Origin: Candidatus Komeilibacteria bacterium RIFCSPHIGHO2_01_FULL_52_14
GTDB taxonomy: Bacteria > Patescibacteriota > Patescibacteriia > UBA1558 > 2-01-FULL-52-15
Reading direction: 5' to 3'
DNA length: 9,435 nucleotides
Assembly (NCBI GenBank): GCA_001818365.1
Contig: MHKK01000031.1
Location: forward strand, 1 to 9,435
Part shown: one piece after another, positions 6,031 through 9,435 of the stretch
Position numbering within the stretch: position 1 is the first letter of the stretch
Layout of the letters: the number at the start of each line of letters is the position of its first letter
The notes under the pieces: generated by a model
Seen by the model: the letters and a program-made list of their open reading frames with translations, nothing else
What the model was told of the DNA's origin: nothing
Database searches by the model: none
Program-made: the position numbers and the translations under genes

Positions 6031-6618
6031 ATGACTGTTTCAGTATTCGGCAATCCCGATCTGCCTGAGGACGCAATGCCCGTGGCGCTCATACCCGAGC
6101 TTCGCAAACGTTTCCCGAATATAACATTTGTGCATCAGGACCCGAACGAAGAATGCACACCGCCGGAAACGGTAGTCCCTCGGCTGCGCTCTCGTTCAAT
6201 CCTGAGCGGCGAAGCCGCCAGGCCTCAGAGCCGAATGGCGGGACATTCAACTGCGGCCAGTAAAGGGGCGGAGTCCCGAGATGCAACGAGGGACGGAGAC
6301 CATGAGCGGAGGCCCGATGGCAATCGGGCCGCAGTCGAATGGTGGATCATTGACGCGGTTAAAGGTATTTCCGACGTCCGGCTGATAACGGAAAAAGACA
6401 TCATCGAGGTCAAACGCCGTCTGACTATGCATGACTATGATCTCGGCATGCACCTGACGCTTTTAAAAAAAATATACCCGAAGCTCCAGCTCCGGATTAT
6501 CGGCATCCCGTTCGGCGCGCCGCCGGCTACGGTTCTGCCCGATGTCACGAATTTTCTTTCCACCGCACTTCAAGAAAGTGCGATGCACAGCTCATACACG
6601 GATCATACGCACGAATAA
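6031..6618 (+). CDS. [NiFe] hydrogenase maturation endopeptidase (HyaD/HybD/HycI type) with internal insertion
   Basis: These nickel-dependent proteases remove the C-terminal tail of the hydrogenase large subunit after nickel insertion. Three parts match the family as known from E. coli HybD. The N-terminal strand and loop SVFGNPDLPEDAMPVAL correspond to GNxLxxDEAxG, with D14 or E13 as the first nickel ligand. WWIIDAV (D108) corresponds to the second ligand, and LTMHDYDLGMHL (H134) corresponds to SPHQLGL, the third ligand. A final strand LQLRIIGIPFG matches LTLVGVxP. Between the first and second ligand lies an unusual hydrophilic stretch of about 55 residues (about 46-102), rich in Arg, Ser, Ala and Gly, not expected in the family. 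Without it the protein would be close to 140 residues. Its last 74 bases overlap the large-subunit gene on the other strand. Confidence 0.82.
   Translation: MTVSVFGNPDLPEDAMPVALIPELRKRFPNITFVHQDPNEECTPPETVVPRLRSRSILSGEAARPQSRMAGHSTAASKGAESRDATRDGDHERRPDGNRAAVEWWIIDAVKGISDVRLITEKDIIEVKRRLTMHDYDLGMHLTLLKKIYPKLQLRIIGIPFGAPPATVLPDVTNFLSTALQESAMHSSYTDHTHE
6166..6340 (+). repeat. Hairpin-rich in-frame insertion in the endopeptidase gene
   Basis: This stretch codes for the extra residues of the endopeptidase and looks unlike the flanking coding DNA. ATTCAACTGCGGCC (6245-6258) pairs with GGCCGCAGTCGAAT (6327-6340) at 13 of 14 positions. Inside it are GGGGCGGAGTCCC (6265-6277), GGGACGGAGACC (6290-6301) and the perfect hairpin GGCCCGATGGCAATCGGGCC (6311-6330), which shares GGCC with the outer stem. 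Upstream, CTGAG/CTCAG (6202-6228) encloses GCGGC-GAA-GCCGC. CGGAG occurs three times, each just before CC or CCC. It keeps one open frame without stops. The exact ends are uncertain, and a copy of a dispersed palindromic element is a likely origin. Confidence 0.6.
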
Positions 6619-7843
6619 GTTCTTCGATGCCGCGCTCGAGAAAATTTTTCGGCTTATCGAGATTACTTTGCACGTACAACCGGATATCGCGCTCGATCAT
6701 GATCTGATTCTGTCCGGTCGGCACGATCACCTCGCCCTCCTTCACGACTCCTTCTTTCGAAATGATCATTTTGTGATAGAGCGTTCCGCGTGGTGCTTCG
6801 ATGATCCCGATGCCGACCGCGTCCCGTGCAACGTACTGGGCAGGCGGCTCCGGTACAAAGGTTGTGGTTTCCAAAATATCGATGCTTTCGTCAACGGAGT
6901 GCAGGATTTCGATCGCCTGCGCGAGATTGTTATCGAACGCATCGTGCGACGGGAAATGCGCAAGGGCAGCCGCAGCGTCACGGCGCGTGTTCGGATGGAG
7001 CGTGCCTTTCGATAGATTCAGGCGAGCCAGCGCGCCAACCCTGAAGTACTGTCCCTCAAATTTATAGCCCGATGCCTGCGAATACGGTATCACCACATGC
7101 TCCAAGTGCTGCCGATATTCTTTTTCCGAAACGCGCCGCCCGTGCGAATCGATCAAGTCACCGTCCAGATACGTAAACGGATCGCCGATAATTGCGGCGT
7201 ACTGCGACTCCTGCACGAATGAGCTGGGTTTTTTTGCAAATAATTCTATGAGTGAAAGCACCCGCGGCCTGATTTCGCGCAGTTCTTTCGCGAGCGGCGC
7301 ACACTGTGCGGGATCAATGATCTTGATAAAACCGCCGATCGTCGGGAACGGCGCGTGAACGCTTCTGCCGGCGACCGCCTGGGACAGATGATTGCCGGCC
7401 GCTTTTACGTCAAAGGCGTCATGCAGCCATTGATGCTGCTCCGGATCGTTCTCGTCAAAATCCAAAAGCGAATCCATGTGATACACGTCGGGAAGGACGA
7501 ACAGGTACAAATGCAATGCGTGATCGCGGATCATAAGCCCGTGCATGGTCAGTCGCTTCAGAAGTTTCGTCTGCTCCGACGGCATAATGCCCAGTGCATC
7601 CTCCATCGCTTCGATATTGCAGAGCAGATGCGCGTTGCTGCACGTGCCGCAAATACGCGCAAGCAGTTGCGGGATCGAGGTGATCGTTTTTCCGCGCAGC
7701 GCCTGCGTGTAAAACCGTTTATACTCGCTGATGGCGAATTTCGTTTCGGTCACGACGCCGTCCGTTACCGTCAGATCGAGCGAAGCATGACCCTCGATCT
7801 TTGAAATGTCGGCCAAATTCAAATCGAATGATACGTTATGCAT
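6545..7843 (-). CDS. [NiFe] hydrogenase large subunit, group 3-like
   Basis: The catalytic subunit holds the Ni-Fe(CN)2CO centre that splits or forms H2. The N-terminal KIEGHASLDLTV (E17 region) is the family's EGH motif. L1 is RICGTCSNAH (C65, C68) and L2 is DPCMSCASH (C416, C419, H422); these four cysteines are the metal ligands. At 432 residues with no signal or anchor, it fits the cytoplasmic group 3 enzymes, though exact group assignment needs a tree. After H422 there are ten more residues (FLEVRWKENS), the short tail normally cut off after His by the maturation endopeptidase. This supports a working pair with the gene at 6031-6618. The start overlaps the small-subunit stop by 8 bases. 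No Shine-Dalgarno site is seen, which suggests translational coupling. Confidence 0.93.
   Translation of the reverse strand: MHNVSFDLNLADISKIEGHASLDLTVTDGVVTETKFAISEYKRFYTQALRGKTITSIPQLLARICGTCSNAHLLCNIEAMEDALGIMPSEQTKLLKRLTMHGLMIRDHALHLYLFVLPDVYHMDSLLDFDENDPEQHQWLHDAFDVKAAGNHLSQAVAGRSVHAPFPTIGGFIKIIDPAQCAPLAKELREIRPRVLSLIELFAKKPSSFVQESQYAAIIGDPFTYLDGDLIDSHGRRVSEKEYRQHLEHVVIPYSQASGYKFEGQYFRVGALARLNLSKGTLHPNTRRDAAAALAHFPSHDAFDNNLAQAIEILHSVDESIDILETTTFVPEPPAQYVARDAVGIGIIEAPRGTLYHKMIISKEGVVKEGEVIVPTGQNQIMIERDIRLYVQSNLDKPKNFLERGIEELIRAYDPCMSCASHFLEVRWKENS
6564..6582. other. Perfect hairpin in the convergent gene overlap
   Basis: CGCACTT (6564-6570) and AAGTGCG (6576-6582) form a seven-pair stem with a five-base loop. 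It lies inside the 74-base overlap of the endopeptidase and large-subunit genes and covers the codon for H422, the expected cleavage point. Neither strand has a U-run after it, so an intrinsic terminator role is not well supported. Confidence 0.4.
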
Positions 7844-8339
7844 TGTTCGCGCTTTTAAATTCCTGCAACGCCGCTTGGACCGTTTTCAAAAAAGCGTCCG
7901 TGTTCATCGGGCAACCGGGAACTTTCGCATCCACCGGGATAACGTCCTCGAGTTTCTTTACTTTCTCCCCCATATTAAAGCGTTCGATGAGAAATTTGAT
8001 CTCCTGCCGTGTTTTCTCGTCAAAGACGTTGCGGCTTCCCGACGGCATTCCGGTACAGGCGCACGAGCCGATGGCTACCACCTTTTTTGCAAGCCGGCGG
8101 ATCTCCTTGACCTGCTTTTCCTGCGTTGCGCTGGTGATAGCACCCTCAACGAACGCCACGTCCATGGGACCGGGCGGCCGGTCCTGCCGGAGCACCTTCG
8201 CGTACCGAAAATCGATCTGCGGAAGCCATTCGGCATAATGATCGTTCAAAAGTTCGGTCATCATGATCGTGCTGTCCTCGCAGCAACTAAAAGAAAACCA
8301 GCCGGCCACGAGTTTTTTTCCTGAACCCGGCTGGGGCAT
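7836..8339 (-). CDS. [NiFe] hydrogenase small subunit, short single-cluster type with FSCC motif
   Basis: The small subunit passes electrons between the Ni-Fe site and partners through an iron-sulfur cluster. At 167 residues it has only the proximal-cluster domain, as in soluble group 3 enzymes, with no Tat signal and no medial or distal cluster domain. Ligand motifs are FSCCEDS (C19, C20), EGAI (65-68), GSCACTG (C93, C95) and VPGCPM (C143). The first motif is unusual: typical small subunits have CxxC, with the second Cys before the E/S-rich turn. Here the position three before C20 is Phe and the position right before it is Cys. The gene starts 14 bases after the ferredoxin stop and overlaps the large-subunit start by 8 bases, so the three are one transcription unit. 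Confidence 0.9.
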   Translation of the reverse strand: MPQPGSGKKLVAGWFSFSCCEDSTIMMTELLNDHYAEWLPQIDFRYAKVLRQDRPPGPMDVAFVEGAITSATQEKQVKEIRRLAKKVVAIGSCACTGMPSGSRNVFDEKTRQEIKFLIERFNMGEKVKKLEDVIPVDAKVPGCPMNTDAFLKTVQAALQEFKSANNA

Positions 8340-8353
8340 AGTTACTTTTTTCG

Positions 8354-8575
8354 TTAAACTTTTGGCCAGAGCTTGGCGCCCTTGTCGTCGAACACGGTAA
8401 TTGCATTGACCGGGCAGCTCTGCGCCGCCTGCAGAATAAGTGCGTCCGGATCGCCGTTCTGTTTTTTCACCTGCGCCAAACTGTTTTCGTCCAGCTCAAA
8501 CGTATTCGCGGCGATGGCGACACACGAGGCAACGCTCGTGCATAATTTCTTATCTACTTCAGCTCGATACGCCAT
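8354..8575 (-). CDS. Small ferredoxin with three cluster cysteines, probably [3Fe-4S]
   Basis: This is a 73-residue ferredoxin, a soluble electron carrier. It has the fold signature of single-cluster bacterial ferredoxins: VDKKLCTSVASCVAIAANTFELDE at the start and AAQSCPVNAI at the end (C12, C18, C54). The usual pattern is CxxCxxC...CP; here the middle ligand position (residue 15) is Val, leaving three cysteines, which in known ferredoxins gives a [3Fe-4S] cluster. The start MAYRAEV at 8575 is chosen because it aligns with the family's N-terminus and has a promoter upstream. A longer frame reaching to 8767 would run inside the dehydrogenase gene and has no ferredoxin features. It lies directly before the hydrogenase subunits and is their likely electron partner by position. 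Confidence 0.88.
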   Translation of the reverse strand: MAYRAEVDKKLCTSVASCVAIAANTFELDENSLAQVKKQNGDPDALILQAAQSCPVNAITVFDDKGAKLWPKV

Positions 8576-8603
8576 AGTGTTGTTTGATAAATCGTCTACA
8601 GAA

Positions 8604-8632
8604 AGTGTACCTAATTTTTCGAAACCCGGCAA
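8604..8632 (-). promoter_or_regulatory. -35/-10 promoter of the ferredoxin-hydrogenase operon
   Basis: On the minus strand TTGCCG (8627-8632) and TACACT (8604-8609) are exactly 17 bases apart, in the 61-base gap between the dehydrogenase stop and the ferredoxin start. The predicted leader is about 20 bases and has no ribosome site. No terminator was found after the dehydrogenase gene, so read-through from it is also possible. Confidence 0.5.
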
Positions 8633-8636
8633 CGTT

Positions 8637-9435
8637 TTAGGCGGTCGCTTCGGCGATTCGTCGAACCGCAACGGCGAATGCCGCGGTGCGGTGCGGGACG
8701 CGGTGTCCGGCTGCAAACGCATGCACGGCCTCAAAGGCGGCTTGTATTGTTTTCCGCAGCATTTCATCGACGCGGGCGGCTGTCCACGTTTCGCCTTTCA
8801 TGTTCTGCACCCATTCAAAATAGGAAACGGTTACGCCTCCGGAATTTGCGAGCACATCGGGCAGGACAATCACGTTGCGCTTTGCCAAAATACCGTCCGC
8901 TTCGGGAGTTGTCGGGCCATTGGCAAGCTCGAGGATTGTTCGCGCGCGAATCCGCGGCGCGTTTTCGCCCGTTATCTGATTTTCGAGCGCAGCCGGGACG
9001 AGAACGTCGGTTTCAAGTTCGAGCAACTGCGCGTTCGTGATCGCTTTCGCACCGGGGAACCCGGCGAGCTTTCCCGTTTTGTTTTTATGCTTCTCAACCG
9101 CCGCGATCGAAAGACCGCCAGGCGCATAGATCCCTCCCGATGAATCGCTGACCGCGATAACCGTGTGCCCGTTTTTTCCCGCGATTCGGGCAAAGACGCT
9201 CCCGGCATTTCCAAATCCCTGGATTGCGATCCGAAGACCGGGGCCCGACTTCATTTTTTTCATGAAAGCTTCAAGTACATACCACCCGCCCTGAGCCGTT
9301 GCCGTGTCCCGCCCCAGAGAACCGCCGTCGGCAACCGGTTTGCCGGTGAATGTCGCCCTACCTTTTGGATCGCCGGTGAGCTTCACGTACTCGTCGGCCA
9401 TCCATGCCATGATCTGCGGTGTCGTATAGACGTCG
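8637..9435 (-). CDS. gdhA: Glutamate dehydrogenase, C-terminal part (cut by window edge)
   Basis: About 265 C-terminal residues of a Glu/Leu/Phe/Val dehydrogenase are present. The fragment opens with DVYTTPQIMAWMADEY, typical of glutamate dehydrogenases. It goes on through GKPVADGGSLGR and TATAQGG to the nucleotide-binding Rossmann domain with GFGNAG (GxGxxG) and VSDSSGGIY. ELANGPTTPEAD and LPDVLANSGGVTVSYFEWVQN are also standard. The enzyme interconverts glutamate with 2-oxoglutarate and ammonia using NAD(P)(H). The catalytic lysines lie in the missing N-terminal half, and cofactor preference cannot be fixed by eye. A leucine or related amino acid dehydrogenase is less likely given the length and motifs. 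It is followed on the same strand by the ferredoxin and hydrogenase genes, suggesting a shared role in disposing of or supplying electrons. Confidence 0.88.
   Translation of the reverse strand, partial: DVYTTPQIMAWMADEYVKLTGDPKGRATFTGKPVADGGSLGRDTATAQGGWYVLEAFMKKMKSGPGLRIAIQGFGNAGSVFARIAGKNGHTVIAVSDSSGGIYAPGGLSIAAVEKHKNKTGKLAGFPGAKAITNAQLLELETDVLVPAALENQITGENAPRIRARTILELANGPTTPEADGILAKRNVIVLPDVLANSGGVTVSYFEWVQNMKGETWTAARVDEMLRKTIQAAFEAVHAFAAGHRVPHRTAAFAVAVRRIAEATA

Noticed and set aside
6265..6330. Hairpin cluster as a CRISPR array, riboswitch or tRNA-like element
   Set aside because: There are no equal-length repeats with spacers, no tRNA cloverleaf, and it lies inside an uninterrupted reading frame, so it was kept as a coding insertion instead.
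7355..8324. Plus-strand frames opposite the hydrogenase subunits
   Set aside because: They are antisense to strongly conserved hydrogenase motifs and show no independent protein features.
8576..8767. Upstream extension of the ferredoxin frame to an ATG at 8767
   Set aside because: It would run antisense-free but out of frame inside the dehydrogenase coding region and shows no family similarity; ferredoxins of this type begin a few residues before the first cluster Cys, as MAYRAEV does.
8373..9143. Plus-strand 256-codon frame opposite the dehydrogenase and ferredoxin
   Set aside because: Long only because the opposite strand is GC-rich coding DNA; the dehydrogenase motifs are unambiguous on the minus strand.

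Overview
This window holds eleven complete genes and two genes cut by its edges. It is most likely from a bacterium of the Candidate Phyla Radiation (Patescibacteria). That assignment is inferred from gene content and style: very tight packing, almost no Shine-Dalgarno sites, -10 boxes placed so that transcripts would begin at or next to the start codon, and a minimal [NiFe] hydrogenase locus. No rRNA, tRNA, CRISPR array or transposase was seen.

Left part (1-3462, minus strand). From right to left: a ribonuclease HII with a duplicated N-terminal DExGR motif; a 160-residue protein carrying only sigma-70 region 4; a large membrane glycosyltransferase of the GT39/PMT type; and the start of a class I SAM-dependent methyltransferase cut by the left edge. 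Promoter-like sequences precede each gene.

Middle part (3563-6618, plus strand). A small integral membrane protein with its own leaderless-type promoter is followed by a compact run of four genes. These are the hydrogenase maturation chaperone hypC, an EamA/DMT transporter, an unrecognised 253-residue protein with an HxHx3HxH cluster, and a HyaD/HycI-type hydrogenase maturation endopeptidase. The endopeptidase carries an in-frame insertion of roughly 55 residues encoded by hairpin-rich DNA.

Right part (9435-6545, minus strand). The C-terminal part of a glutamate dehydrogenase, a small ferredoxin with three rather than four cluster cysteines, and the small and large subunits of a soluble group 3-like [NiFe] hydrogenase. 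The two hydrogenase genes overlap by 8 nt.

The two sets of hydrogenase genes converge and overlap by 74 nt. The overlap holds the codons for the large subunit's C-terminal DPCxxCxxH motif, the site that the endopeptidase on the opposite strand should cut. Together the genes describe a ferredoxin-linked hydrogenase, part of its maturation machinery, and a possible electron source (glutamate oxidation). The other hyp genes and any NAD(P)H-binding diaphorase subunits are not in the window. Other points worth attention are the unusual FSCC cluster motif of the small subunit and the His-rich unknown protein inside the maturation operon.
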